In this document: in pieces, positions 23,592 to 35,500 of the stretch
Position numbering within the stretch: position 1 is the first letter of the stretch
How the letters are laid out: each line of letters opens with the position of its first letter
DNA from: Sphagnum compactum
Taxonomy: Eukaryota; Bryophyta; Sphagnopsida; Sphagnales
Direction of reading: 5' to 3'
Assembly (NCBI GenBank): GCA_965153455.1
Contig: OZ234504.1
Span: 4,712,001 to 4,776,000, forward strand
Length of the DNA: 64,000 nucleotides
Program-made: the position numbers and the translations under genes
The notes under the pieces: model-generated
Seen by the model: only the letters and a program-made list of their open reading frames with translations
Databases searched by the model: none
Told to the model about the DNA's origin: nothing

Positions 23592-26100
23592 TGGGAAAGA
23601 TCACAAAATGTGGATTATTGTTGCCACTTAAGACCTTGTTTTCACTATAATTTTGTGACCTTATTTTTTTGTTTCCATAATCTAGACAAACATGGTGATT
23701 ATGTTTATTTCATCATGAGTTTTACTAACATTTGGGTGTGGTGGGTGGGACTTTGAATTGCATTTGGCAAAATTTAATATTAAATTAGTGTTCAACTTTC
23801 CCTCAAAGTTCCTTGGCTATGCAATTTCAATCCTACTTTATCCTACTTTATGTGTTTCACTTTTGCCATATTACTCCTTTGTTATGAGCAATGTAGCCAC
23901 ATTCATTGCACTAGCTTCTTTTTTGTGGTTGTTAATTGGACTTAATTCTTAAAAAATGAATCAACATTTGGATTTATTTTGAAAAAATGATGTATGACAA
24001 AAATATAGTCAACAATTGACTTAAAAGCCACCTATCCCTATGCTAAAAACATGACATGATTTCCATTTAAGCACATAAGAGGAAAAAATGGTTAGTATTC
24101 ACACACATTTTGAAATTAAAGAAAAATTGAATCAATAGGGTAAAAACCTAGCTACACCTTCAACTTAGACTTTAATATTATTGGAAAAGAAACAAATCAA
24201 TCCTTTTAGTTACATCTTTAGCTTGCATGAATTTCTGATGCTAATGGAAAGCAATTTGACCATTCAAAACTAAAGGTGCAACCATTCAATGGAAAAACAT
24301 GGAAAATGTCAAACACTCCCATCAAACTTTGTGGGGTTGGAAAAAAAAGGTTCAATGTGACACTTTGTGTACTTCTGTTGCAAGGTTTTATTAAAAACTT
24401 GAAAAGTCATAAACAAACAAAAAATTGAATGTAGTTCTTTCAAGTAACGGGAAAATAATTTAGTGTTAATAATTAGATCCTACTTCCTTGTGATGGTGAG
24501 GTTCATTACAAGATAAGGTGAATCATTTTTTTTGCATCACATTAAAGTTTTTTGGAAAATGTTGTGCATTAACATGCCATAAATCATTATTACACCAAAT
24601 TTGCCATTGGATTAAGATTTTCAAGTTGAATAAGAAAACATTCAGTAAAAATATAACATATATACACCAAATATAAAATAATGGATTTTTTAGTTTAAAA
24701 ACATGGATTGGTTTTCTATAGTGGTTTTATATGACATTTTTCTTTATGGAGTTTGTTTGGGATATCTTGTAAGGACTCAATATATGATATATTAAATGAA
24801 AAGGAACTTAGATTCAACATAAATTTTTATAAAATCCTTAACTCAAAAAAATGTAATGGATTTTTGAATGTTTTGAAATGGACCTTATTTTCAAATGTCC
24901 ATGCCATAATCATTTGTTAATAGATTTTGATGTTTTTAAAAAAAAGATGTATGTTTTAAAGAGTTATCCAATTGGGCTTTTATTCATGTAATATATATTA
25001 GTTCATTAACCACCTTGTAATCTTTCGTGCTTAGATAATGATATGACAATCGATTGTCATTTTAACACTAGCAAATGGACTATTTATGGACTATTTTTTC
25101 ATGGGAATTGGTCCACCTATTTTTTCATTAGATGGCACAAAGGAAAATCTTGTGGAACCTAAATTTTAAGTGAATTTGACAATTTGGTATAAACTTAAAA
25201 ACCTAACTACAAGGTCATGTCCTCTTTCACCCAAATGGAAGTATGAGTTGTATGCGCTTTGAACAAAACATTCTTGTGACCAATATTGGCAATTATAATG
25301 TTCATTTGTAATTCCATTTATATCAAACAACACAAAATGATCCCCTTGATTTTTAGTGTAGATACCACACTTATTTAAATGTCATGAACATCACAAAATC
25401 ATGATGCATGTTAAATATTTCATATTGTCTAAACTATAAAAATAAAATTACATTCTAATCTTGGTTACATGGAGAGTAGCCATTGGGGATATATAATCAT
25501 TCATGTTGAAATATGCCATGAACAAATTGTGCTAACGTGGTTGTAACCCAATAACCTTGTTAAAATCACAATACTAGATTCATGTGTCCTTTCAATTCAA
25601 ATTATGCATAAATCATTCTCATTTGATTCATGAGGAGTGTTATATTATTCTATAATGCATTACTTACTTCTTGATGAAAATGATTGTTTCATTATCCAAT
25701 AAACTAATTACTTGGGTAACACATAAGTCTTCCATTAAGTTCTCAGACATGATGGGCCTTTGCCAAGTTCCCCAAATTCTATTGTGAAGAATCAATTATG
25801 TTTGTCACTCACAAGAAAAGTTAGAAACTCTACACCCTTGTAAACAAATACATAATCCTCCAACATTTACTATTACCTACTATCATCATATTTTGTGCAA
25901 ACATCATTATGGGATAGATAGTAATATTTGTTAACACTTAGGCACATGGCTTTGGCCTAGGTTTCTATAACCCGTGCCATACACCAAATAACCCCCAATC
26001 AACATTGTTTGTACCATAGTGTGACACACTACATAGAGCCCCATGGTTCTATCAAAGGTTTGTATAACATTAGTCTAGTCTAGGTTAAATAAAACATTGC
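23592..26100. other. Gene-less AT-rich stretch
   Basis: No gene, element end or repeat that I can support. A plus-strand frame at 23,758-23,952 is hydrophobic only because of its T-rich codons. Confidence 0.55.
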
Positions 26101-26117
26101 CTTGATTCTACTCTATA

Positions 26118-26185
26118 CCTAGAAGTAAGCTAATGGTAAAAGTCCTTTTCTCTTTTGAGGTGGTGGGTTTGAAATTGGTTTTGGG
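26118..26185 (+). repeat. tRNA-derived SINE head
   Basis: A-box-like TAAGCTAATGGTAAAAGTCC (26,126-26,145) is followed by a B-box-like GGGTTTGAAATTGG (26,165-26,178). Order and spacing fit the tRNA-related 5' part of plant SINEs. The remainder and any tail are not distinct. Confidence 0.45.
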
Positions 26186-26590
26186 TAGAAAAACATGCAA
26201 GAAACTTTTTTTTAAGTCGTTATGACAAAACAAGTATAACCATGCAAAATCACAAATTGCACAAAACTATACAGAACCACGCAAGACACAAAACAACAAG
26301 CCCAGGCAAAGCTCATTTGTGGGTGTTTAACATCCTGCATAACCCACCATGTACCGACTTTAAACTTCTAAAGTCCTATTAGTGACAAACAATGTCATAT
26401 GAGCACCACATAGGGGACCACAAATTCAATGCAGTTGGTGTATCACCTACCTTAGCTAGGCAATCCAACCATCCAACTGGTTATTTCCAGCAAACAGTCC
26501 TTTGGTTTTCTTGCAATTGGTTGCTTGGGAAAGAATCATGGTTGCTTGAATTTCAATGAGAATTTTGTGGTCTCCAGACTCCACACCTAA

Positions 26591-26876
26591 GCACAGGTAA
26601 ATGTTGGGCTTATACAACAAATTAGAGACAAACTTGGATATGTAAGCAGGTAAACATTGTTGGGGTTGCACAACAAATTAGAGACAAACTTGGATGTGTA
26701 AGCAGGTAAACATTGTTGGGGTTGCACAACAAATTAGAGACAAACTTGGATGTGTAAGCAGGTAAACATTGTTGGGGTTGCACAACAAATTAGAGACAAA
26801 CTTCCATATGTAAGCAGGTAAACATTGTTGGGGTTGTTACACAACAAATTAGAGACAAACTTCACTATGTAAAGCT
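26591..26876. repeat. 56-bp tandem repeat array
   Basis: Head-to-tail units start at 26,614, 26,670, 26,726, 26,782 and 26,841, with a strict period of 56 bp except for 3 extra bases before the last. Each unit contains ACAACAAATTAGAGACAAAC and AGCAGGTAAACATTGTTGG. Units are nearly identical, with variation mainly at the TTGGATATGT segment, so the array expanded recently. A degenerate half-unit precedes it (26,591-26,613) and the last unit is partial. The flanking minus-strand frame at 26,456-26,671 runs into the array and is probably not a gene. Confidence 0.92.
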
Positions 26877-27099
26877 AAAGTACATGACCGGTTTTGGTGT
26901 CTTATTCACGTTCTCTTTTAGGTTCTTTCCTACTCAAGACCACTAACAGGTCAGCTGCTGGTTCCACTTTTGGTTCTGTTAGCTAAAATTAAAGGTGGGG
27001 AACCCCAGTTGCGCTCTGGATCACTCCCTGGAAAGTAGTAGAACCCTTCCAACCTGACAGAATCGCATCTCTTCCTACCAGGCTCAATGCATTTCCTTA

Positions 27100-27860
27100 C
27101 TAGGTGGACTGGGTGCAGTGGGCCACTTGACTTCCATCATGATACTGTGCAGTGTTGGACTGGTATCCACTTTTGAACATAAAAGAATGGTCCTGGCATT
27201 AGGTACTTTTTTACAACTTTCATACCAGTTCGGTACTGGTATTGCATCCAAGGCTCATTTTGGCCTGGTATATATGGTAGATATAAACCTGGTACTAGTT
27301 CGGGTGTAAGGCTGGTATATTCTATATACCAGTCTTGTGCAGGTATGAACTTTAGAACATACCAGACTGGTCCTGGTATCAGGTGTTTTCTGCTTTCTTT
27401 TTCTCATACCCGGCAGGTACTGGTGAGGGGTACTTTGAAAAAACTTTCATACCAGTCTCGTACTGGCAAATTTAGGTCCAAGGCTGTTTTTTGCCTGGTA
27501 TAAGGAAGGTATAAACTTGGTATTGGTACTGGTATAAGGCAGGTATAAACCTAGTATTACCTCAGGTCCCACACCAAGCCAGTACTGCTATGAGGCTGAT
27601 ATTGTCTTGGGTCATACCCTCACTGGCATGTGTTTCAATGCCAGTACTCATACCGATACTACATACCTAGGTTGCACCCGGTGTACCAGTACCATACACT
27701 TGGTATGTACGTACCTGAGATTTCCTCTGGTCCCATACCAGGCTGGTACTGCCTTTAGGTCATACCTGACTGGTATGTTCTTTAATACCAGTACTGGTAC
27801 CAATATTGTATATGCAAGTTGTAGTCTATGTACCCGGCCAAAACTATTACAGTGCATACT
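27100..27860. repeat. CTGGTA/TACCAG palindromic low-complexity block
   Basis: Dozens of overlapping TACCAG, CTGGTA and GGTACTGGTA words in both orientations, many forming short palindromes such as ACCAGTACTGGTAC. Spacing is irregular, unlike a clean satellite. It is more GC-rich than its surroundings. Open frames inside it on both strands simply reflect the repeat. Confidence 0.75.
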
Positions 27861-28690
27861 TGAGTTCCATATCGTCATTCTTGCTGTTAAGTCTTTAAGT
27901 CTCTTCACCATTGCTGTGGAAAGGATCTTTGCAATCCCCCCTGTGCTGCTGAGCTGAAGTGGTATGGGAAAAGAAGTCTCTCATAATCTGCTTTTTCACC
28001 ATTGGAAAATGCTGTCTTGAATCATGTAAGTAGGTTGGTTACCCAATGCAAAGTTGAGCGGACTTCAGACTAGTTGCACCGCCACAGAAAGTTGTCCAAC
28101 AAGCTTCAGGGAAGTGGGAGGTCCTACCTCAACAACCAGGTTCCTTATGGTGCTTTCCTCTCTTTGCAAGGCGACACGACCAACAAAGCGACAGGCTGCT
28201 TACGAGCTTTCCTGTGTGCAAGGCGACAGGAGCGACAAAGGCGAGACTTTGCCTTACTGGAAAGGTTAACATTCAAAATCCATGCTCAGGATATGTAGTC
28301 TGACAATCCCTATGGACAATGTTCCTGAACTCTCTGCCAACTTATAAAAATGTTCCTGCAGTCCAAACAAGCTTTGGATTGTCAGTGAGCATATCAGAGG
28401 ATGAGTCCAGGGTTGAGTTATTTCTACGAGAATGACAGCACGCGCCTTCGTGGCCCGTGGAACTAGATGCCAGCGCTTAGCACCACGTTTTGCTTGCTCT
28501 TGCGCGAATGCAGGCAGCTTGTCATCACGCCATGGCACTGTGCAGACAAGCCCTCACCATGCTGCATTTACTGCTGCTTCTAGTCAGGTAAAGGCAAGTT
28601 GAAAAGTGTAGGGTAATGGTCAAGGAGTTCACTCTCTTCCCAAAGTAAGCCTTCCCTCCCTCACCCAAGGTGGACCCGAGGGGAACTTGG
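27861..28690. other. GC-richer unclassified stretch
   Basis: Noticeably richer in G+C and CpG than the rest of the window, with a short direct repeat of CAAGGCGACA near 28,168 and 28,218. Open frames exist on both strands (for example 28,266-28,538 minus) but none shows a motif I know. It may be the remains of a gene or the GC-rich end of an element. Confidence 0.3.
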
Positions 28691-28701
28691 GTCCACATAA
28701 T

Positions 28702-28910
28702 GGTGCATTCACACATTAAGTCAGTGTTAAATGAAATTCTAGGTGGCATCCTAGGTGGCACGCAATGCTAAATAGGTGATAGCTCAATGTTAAAGTGAAT
28801 GTTAGCTTAACATAAAGTCTTCATGGTACGTAGGTTTAAGTCCTAAATGACTTTAACATGATGTTAGGTGACTCAACACTAGAGTCCCTAACACCAAGTG
28901 TGAACACAGC
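28702..28910. mobile_element. MITE, copy 1 of a tandem pair
   Basis: Starts GGTGCATTCACACATTAAG and ends CACCAAGTGTGAACACAGC, so the two ends are imperfect inverted repeats of each other. About 209 bp, no coding capacity. Copy 2 follows after 5 bp. Superfamily is not certain; ends of this kind and AT-rich flanks fit PIF/Harbinger-like or hAT-like MITEs. Confidence 0.7.
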
Positions 28911-28915
28911 TTTAT

Positions 28916-29126
28916 GGTGCATTCACACTTGATGTTAAGTCAATGTGAAATGAAAATCTAGGTGGCATCCTAGGTGGCCCGCAATGTTAAATAGGTGATA
29001 GCTCGATGTTAAGTGAATGTTAGCTTAACATAAAATCTTCGTGGTACGTAGGTTTAAGTCCTAAATGACTAACATGAGGTTAAGGGACTCAACACTAGAG
29101 TCCCTAACACCAAGTGTGAACACACC
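28916..29126. mobile_element. MITE, copy 2 of a tandem pair
   Basis: Starts GGTGCATTCACACTTGATG and ends CACCAAGTGTGAACACACC. The terminal inverted repeat is about 22 bp with 3 mismatches. Flanked by TTAT on the left and TTTA on the right. It is near-identical to copy 1 through the interior (for example CTAGGTGGCATCCTAGGTGG in both). Confidence 0.75.
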
Positions 29127-29679
29127 TTTACTTCAAGAACACCCAGCTCCCAGGGCATTACTTGGTGTACCTATGAGAATTTTTTTTTTAATTCTCGTGA
29201 TACTTGATGGAAATTTGAACAAAAAGAGGAGGCATTTCATAAAACAAAATGCCCACCTCTTGCAGACAAAAATTAGGCTATGCAAGGTTACCTCCAAATA
29301 CACTAGAAAATCTCTTGTGGGTTTTTATAAGTCCACATGTATGTTAGGTTGCAAGTCCAATATGAAATTAAAAATGTTTAAGCATCCTTCCATTTTTTGG
29401 CCTATTGGAACTTAATATAGAAACAGTGATTTTTTAATTTTATTTCAAATTTGCCAACTAAAAAATATATATCTTATTTCACAATTTTGAAAAAAATGTC
29501 ATTTGGCAAAAAGTCGCCAGTCTAAAAAAAACATAGGTTAATGACCTGCTAGAAGCTGATTGTTGATGTAGTGGAACCCCAATTAGGTACCACCTTCATG
29601 AAGGGGGTATTAGTCTATACAAAAATGGGCGACTTACACACTTAGGAATAGAACTCAAACCGCCTAGTTTTTGGGGGGG

Positions 29680-29930
29680 CAAAGAATTTTCTCAATTTTG
29701 ATGTTCTCAATGTGTTCTCATGAAGTTCTCAATATCTTCACTCAAGTTTCCAATGTGTTCTCACCGTGTTCCCAAGATGCAGAGGAATTTTTGGAGTTTG
29801 ATGCGTTCAATGTGTTCCCCAACATGTTCCTCCAGTTGCCAATGCAGTCATTAGGATGTTCCCAATAGCATCGCACATTATCTCATAACCTTTGCCCAAA
29901 GTTGAACTCTCATAACTTATATATAACTCC
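29680..29930. repeat. TTCTCAATGTGTTC-type repeat, related to 49,815-49,930
   Basis: The words TTCTCAATGTGTTC and TTCCAATGTGTTC recur four or five times within 150 bp. A region at 49,815-49,930 contains the complement words (GGGAACACATTGGGAAC) and also shares ATGAGAGTTGAAC in opposite orientation, suggesting two diverged copies of one dispersed repeat. Confidence 0.4.
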
Positions 29931-30213
29931 CCCAAAGGGAAGAACTCTATGATTTTATTTTGAGAGTACAATGTCCTATTTGGCGGCCTTTCCAAATATT
30001 TTTTGTGATGGGCCAATCAGAGTGGCACATGAGACTCAAAAAAATTTGAAATTTGCAATGTGGCATACAACTAATTAATGTAAGTTGCGAGTGGTTGTCA
30101 CCAATTTTTGCCTAGACTAGTACCCCTTTTCATGGGGGTGCATGCCTAGATTGGGGCTGCAAGAAACTTCACTGTTTCAGGACTCTTGGCACCTCAGGGC
30201 CTTTCTACAAATT

Positions 30214-30533
30214 AACAAGGGGTGTGACACACTGCGGCCTTGCCATTGACATTAAAAAGTATCTTAAGGCAAAAGAAGAATTATGGAAACTCAAATATTC
30301 CACCATGCAAAAATATAATCTTCAAAAAATCCTCTAAAAGAAACCAAAATCCTTCAAGATATATTATAACTCTGTAACTAATCTCAAGTGTCAACACAGG
30401 CCAAAATATCATCTTTGAAATTTTCTCATATAAAAATAGACCTATTATTACCTAGGGGCCAAAATCCCTTAAGCTACTATACTCTATAATGAATCTAAAC
30501 ACGATATCCTTGCCTTGGTAGGCAAGGCCAACA
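30214..30533. repeat. Dispersed repeat R1, copy 1
   Basis: Shares a long, clearly related sequence with 62,259-62,523: ACAAGGGGTGTG at the start, AAAAGTATCTTAAGGCAAAA inside, and GATATCCTTGCCTTGGTAG-like sequence at the end. Copy 1 carries about 55 extra bases (around 30,405-30,460). On the minus strand both copies can be read as VGLxYQGKDxVFRFIxEY, so the repeat may derive from coding DNA, but I do not recognise a protein. Confidence 0.8.
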
Positions 30534-30873
30534 ACAATCTCCAATTCACATGCATACAGTCTAGACCATATGTAGGTATACAAGTTGTTGGGAAATCTGC
30601 TTTTGAAGAGCATGAAGAGAGAGAAACTGAATTGAGAATATTTCAATTTGGGCATAATATCTTTAACAAAGCTGCATAGTGCATACCACCATCTCAGGGA
30701 CAAATATGACTCAACAACAACAACACTTTGAGCACTTTTAGTAAAGTTGGATTGATCAATCTCCTTCAACTTTAGGGTAGATCATGAAAGTATATTATTT
30801 TAATGTGTGGCAGGCAATATGTCCTCAATGCTTATTTTCACTTCCAAATGGTTTGGAAAATTGGCATATAATA

Positions 30874-31265
30874 GAGTTATCCTTAAAGTCAGGCGATTAG
30901 GGGGCGAGAACGGCCAGTTTCAACATAATAGGGCATCAAACGCGTAACTAGGAATGAAAATTTTACAAAAGGAAATAACTAAGACCCAAACTAGTTTTTC
31001 CACCAATTTTGGTGGTAAACTGAGTTTCATCCTGTGCTTCCTTTTTCCTGAGCGCCTGCACTGCTCCTACATATATTTTCACTACTCCTACCTATACAAC
31101 TACTATAATTACTCTCGAACTTTGTGCATTAAATGCTGAGTTTCAGCATTTCATACCCAGATTTCATAAAATTTCATTACTTTGTGGATGTCACTGAAAG
31201 AGAGGATAGGGGGCGAAAGCATTGGAGATAGGGGGTGAAACAGAGGGTAACTTTCCAGGCAACTC
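30874..31265. mobile_element. Possible old MITE flanked by TA
   Basis: Ends GAGTTATCCTTAAAGT and (reverse complement) GAGTTGCCTGGAAAGT match at about 11 of 16 positions and are flanked on both sides by TA. Inside are two GATAGGGGGCGA/GATTAGGGGGCGA-like words near each edge. A Tc1/mariner-type MITE is possible, but the ends are too diverged to be sure. Confidence 0.3.
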
Positions 31266-31269
31266 TAAT

Positions 31270-32195
31270 CTTTTCATTGTCTAAAGTCTACCAACCACAT
31301 TCAATGATATTCTATAACAGGCTTTTTTGTCTTCAATTGGAATTTTCATATGACTCTGTCAATTGTGACATACACCAAGATACTACCATCATGTTGAATT
31401 CTGGACAAACCTAAGTAAAACTTGGTTGCTCTATGCTTCAAGGTTTGAAGTAATACATTCACCCTGTAACTTAGTGCACCTAACTAGGGTAGTCTTCAAG
31501 GTGCTTGATAAGTGAGGTTGATTATATGCTCACTCTTGGGTAGGCATTGTTTAATAATGACTGCCTTAGAGGCCAGAAACAAGGTTCGTTAATTTAGAAG
31601 GTTTCCTAGGAATTCCAAAATTATTGGTGGTAGGCAAGACTTATCACCTCCACTAATTTAAGAGGTGAAATCATTATTTTAGTTAATGTTTTAGAAGTAG
31701 GGCTAGTTGGTAATAACTAGATGAACTCCACTAAAATAGGATATGGAGGTTTGATCTTTTGGGGAAGGGGATGAGGGAACCACTAGACAAAGATGAAGGG
31801 AGAAAGGATTGTTTTGGCTACCCATTGCCTCTTTGCCAGTATTTGCAGGATGTGAGAAATGGATTGTGTGTGGTTTTGGTGTGAAAAGAATCAATGTATG
31901 TGTTTGTGGGAGCTCTAGAGTTGTAGCAGGTAGTTTTATGAGATTTTGATCTATTCTTTACAATTGTGTGTGTTTTGTTTTTTTTTTCCCTATTGAAAGT
32001 GTGGTGATTTCAACAAGGGACAAAGTGAGGAAATAAAAATGCTTTCTCCCATCTGAATGGATAAGAAGGAAAGAATCATAAAAGTCAAGAAAGGCCCTAT
32101 ACTCAATGGATTATGTTTGGTGGGGTTTTGTTAGTATAAGACCTTAACCATTCAACTACCACTTTGCGTGATGACAAATAATGTCATGAAAAAAA
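31270..32195. other. Gene-less stretch
   Basis: No supported gene or repeat. Confidence 0.5.

Positions 32196-32197
<2 letters not shown>

Positions 32198-32229
<32 letters not shown>
32198..32229. repeat. (TA)n microsatellite
   Basis: About 15 TA dinucleotides in a row. Confidence 0.95.
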
Positions 32230-32232
<3 letters not shown>

Positions 32233-32330
32233 TTTTGAATTTCGTGCATTATAAACACTATTATGATCCACCCAATTATAACTTCAAATGACATACTATG
32301 TCAATTTAGATAATTATAACCATGAACCAA

Positions 32331-32545
32331 AGTAGGTAGGTAGATGACTAGGAAGAAAGATAGGAAGGTATGAAGCCAAATAGGAAGTTGGTAGGTAGGA
32401 ATGAAAGCAATAAGTCGGTAGGTTGTACTAGATAGGTAGATGATGAATATTCTATATACACTACAACATGCCCACCTATTACCTACCAATCTATTTACCT
32501 ATTATTAACCTACCTAACCTAAACTACCTAACTTAACTTACCTAG
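32331..32545. repeat. Inverted GTAG/CTAC tetranucleotide tracts
   Basis: The left half (32,331-32,445) is full of GTAGG/TAGGAAG words; the right half (32,470-32,545) is full of CTACC/ACCTA words. The two halves are imperfect inverted copies that could pair as a hairpin. Confidence 0.7.
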
Positions 32546-32549
32546 CTTT

Positions 32550-35500
32550 AATATATGTGTCACTAGTTTGATTTTCATATAGCAATTAAATTGGCATCAA
32601 GAAGATTAATATTACACATGTAGACCTATGTTATGATTATAATTGTTGATTGCCAAACATTATAGCTATGTAATACAACTATAGTTGTTGATTGCAAGGT
32701 TTTGTAATCATGCAATAATAAGCATGATTAAAACTAGCTAATGATATGTCATTCAATGATAAAAATGGGATATAATTGCAAAATGTTTTAGTCATGAATG
32801 TTGGGTTTTGGTGTAATGTCTTAAAGAAACTCCAAATACAAATAAACCAAATTTTACTCTATTCGGTCGAGGATGACATTAAAAATGTTTTTAGTTCTTA
32901 TACTCCAATGTAAACATTAAAAGTTAGATGAAAGTATTTCCTTTCATTACAAGTTATTCATGTTAGGAGTCCATTTTTTGTTTATAATTATGAGCTTTGT
33001 AATATGATAGGCTTATTTGAACTTTGCACCAAATTAATTTTCTTTAAATTTAGGAACCCTTCCTTGAAGCAACCAAGTTTTTCAAAAACTAAATTTGAAA
33101 GGTTCAATTTTTTAATTAGATTTAAAATGTTAGCATTGTACACTTTCAATGTCGCCTTAAATACATGCCATAAGAATACATCGTATATAGATGATGTTGT
33201 TGATATTTCATAGATAAAATATCTACTGTCATTCTAAAGCTAATAATGATGTAATGTGTTTTAAAGTTTAGTTGATAAAATGATAGACCGCTTGTTCTTT
33301 TTTCTATGATTTAACTTGGGTGTATATAAAATTGGTGTTCTCTTTAATTGAAATTGCACATACAAGATCCAAAGTTATCCAAGAAAAAAATTCATAAATA
33401 ATCGAGTTAGGATGAATTATGAACACATGTACATGAACCTAACACAAGTGACCTTAGACATTTTAGAGTTAGTGATATATACCAAACACTTTAAGTTCAC
33501 TTAATGTTGAAACTCACTAAACATTATTATTATTTTAACATAAAAAATTATTTTCAAAAAGAGCTTAGATCACTATTGTACAATCATGTTTTTTTTAATA
33601 TCTTGTACTAAATTTAATTGATTAAAGATAGAATTGGCATACATGTTTCAAGTAACTACAAAGCATGCACTTTGATAAATGAAGCACATAGGTATTAGGG
33701 AAGGACCTTAATGAAAACACATATAAATGTTTGCATTAATGGTATTAATAGTGGAATTCTTTAATTATGAAAAAGAAGAAAACATGGTTCAAATTAATAG
33801 TTCACTAATAATCAAGTCTCAAAACTTGCATCAAATTTGCCTAATTGTTACAAGTATGGATATTATTACTATTTATACCTTCTTCAAGCAAACATGTCAT
33901 TCAACACAAGGTTAAATGTCTATGTGGATCATTACGTTCATTTACAAATAAACCAAATGTGAGAACAAAGGCCCAACAAAACTTGAAGGGTTTTCAAATA
34001 GTTCACCACACATGACATGTGTTCTTTTAACTTGAATATGTGGACATTATATAATTTGGATATAATATGGTTAATTAAAGACTTTCGAATTTTAGAAGTT
34101 GGACTTTGTTAGCTTCTTGGGTGATTCATGAGGTTGAAGTGATGATTCATGAACATTGATGAATCATTTAATAAGGTAGGTAAATAAAGTTTAATGAGTC
34201 ATACTTATAAGTCATTTGAGAAGCCATCAAATTGGGGTAGGTAGAATAAGGCTTCAAGAACTTAGTGCATATTAAGCTTCTATTTATTTAATATTTGAAA
34301 ACATGTTTAGGCTTGTGTAAGGATTAAGTTTGGAGTTATGGTGATTAACTTCAAGTTCAAGAAAATGAGATTTTGTGAAACCACCTAAATATTTGATGTG
34401 ATTTTGGCAGTTCGCAAACATAAATCATTATGACATATTATATATCTTGATTATTATTAATATCCACACATTATTATTTTTTCTCTAATACTTTGACTTC
34501 ACAAGCCATTATTTGTTTTTAGAAAAAAACACAAAGCTTCATGATTACGTAACAAAAAACTTAGTAATGGTCTGATAAATGCACTTATGTTTTACATTTT
34601 CTTTCAATAGGTAACATGATTACATGACAAATATTTTTCAAGAATATTTGTGGCTAGCAAGTATGAGAAAATTATTTGGTTGATTTGCAATCACAAGTTC
34701 AATTAACCCCATATGTTCATTGGACATTGCTATCATGTACTGCTAGTCAAGACTTTGTGGCCAAATTCTCCATCTAAGAAAACATTAGAAGGACTATGAA
34801 AGGAAGGGACAATGAGTCTTCTATTGTGGAATCACTTTTCGTGTTTGAAATGTAGCACAAGCAACAATTAGATGATTAATACAACATGTTATCAACATTC
34901 ATTCCAAAAGCAAAAAAAAAGCTCTCCTACATCCATCCAAGAACATGAGTTTGGCATATATAGGTAGTAGGTTTGATATAGGTATAAGTAAATGAATAAA
35001 AATGTTGGCAATTATCATGGAATGACCACCATGTTCAAAGCTTCCTAACACCTAACCCCAACTTTGGTGAAAGTCAACACTTTGTTAAATAATTGGGTTT
35101 GGAGGACTTGTTCAAATCTAATGATGCACCATACATTATATTTTTTCCATGTGTAGTCATGAATGAAAAAGTCAACCATTCCATCATATCCTACCTATGT
35201 TACATAATCACGTACATGTGGACTTCTATGTTAATCAATGTGTCCTAGGGGGTGCATTCTTTATTAAAATTGCACCCTCTACAAACATAAAAAATGCATA
35301 TGTGATATCCAGACTTCTCTTCTTAACATGAAGCGTTAAACATTTAAATGTTACATTTTTTTATTCTTATAGCTTTTTCAAAATGATTCAGTTAAGTGTT
35401 AAGGTTGAAAATATCGGATTAGGATCCCAGTAAGGCATACATGAAATACATCATGATGTGTCCAATAATAATCCATGTTATCTAATCAAAAGAAAATCAT

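Noticed and set aside
23758-23952. Hydrophobic plus-strand ORF resembling membrane segments
   Set aside because: T-rich DNA automatically encodes Phe/Leu/Ile; no motif, no start context and no codon bias.
26456-26671. Minus-strand ORF with a helical-repeat (ARM-like) look
   Set aside because: It runs directly into the 56-bp tandem array, is only 71 codons, and shows no repeat periodicity.
27607-27957. Overlapping ORFs on both strands, about 90-116 codons
   Set aside because: They are produced by the CTGGTA/TACCAG repeats, which lack stops in several frames.
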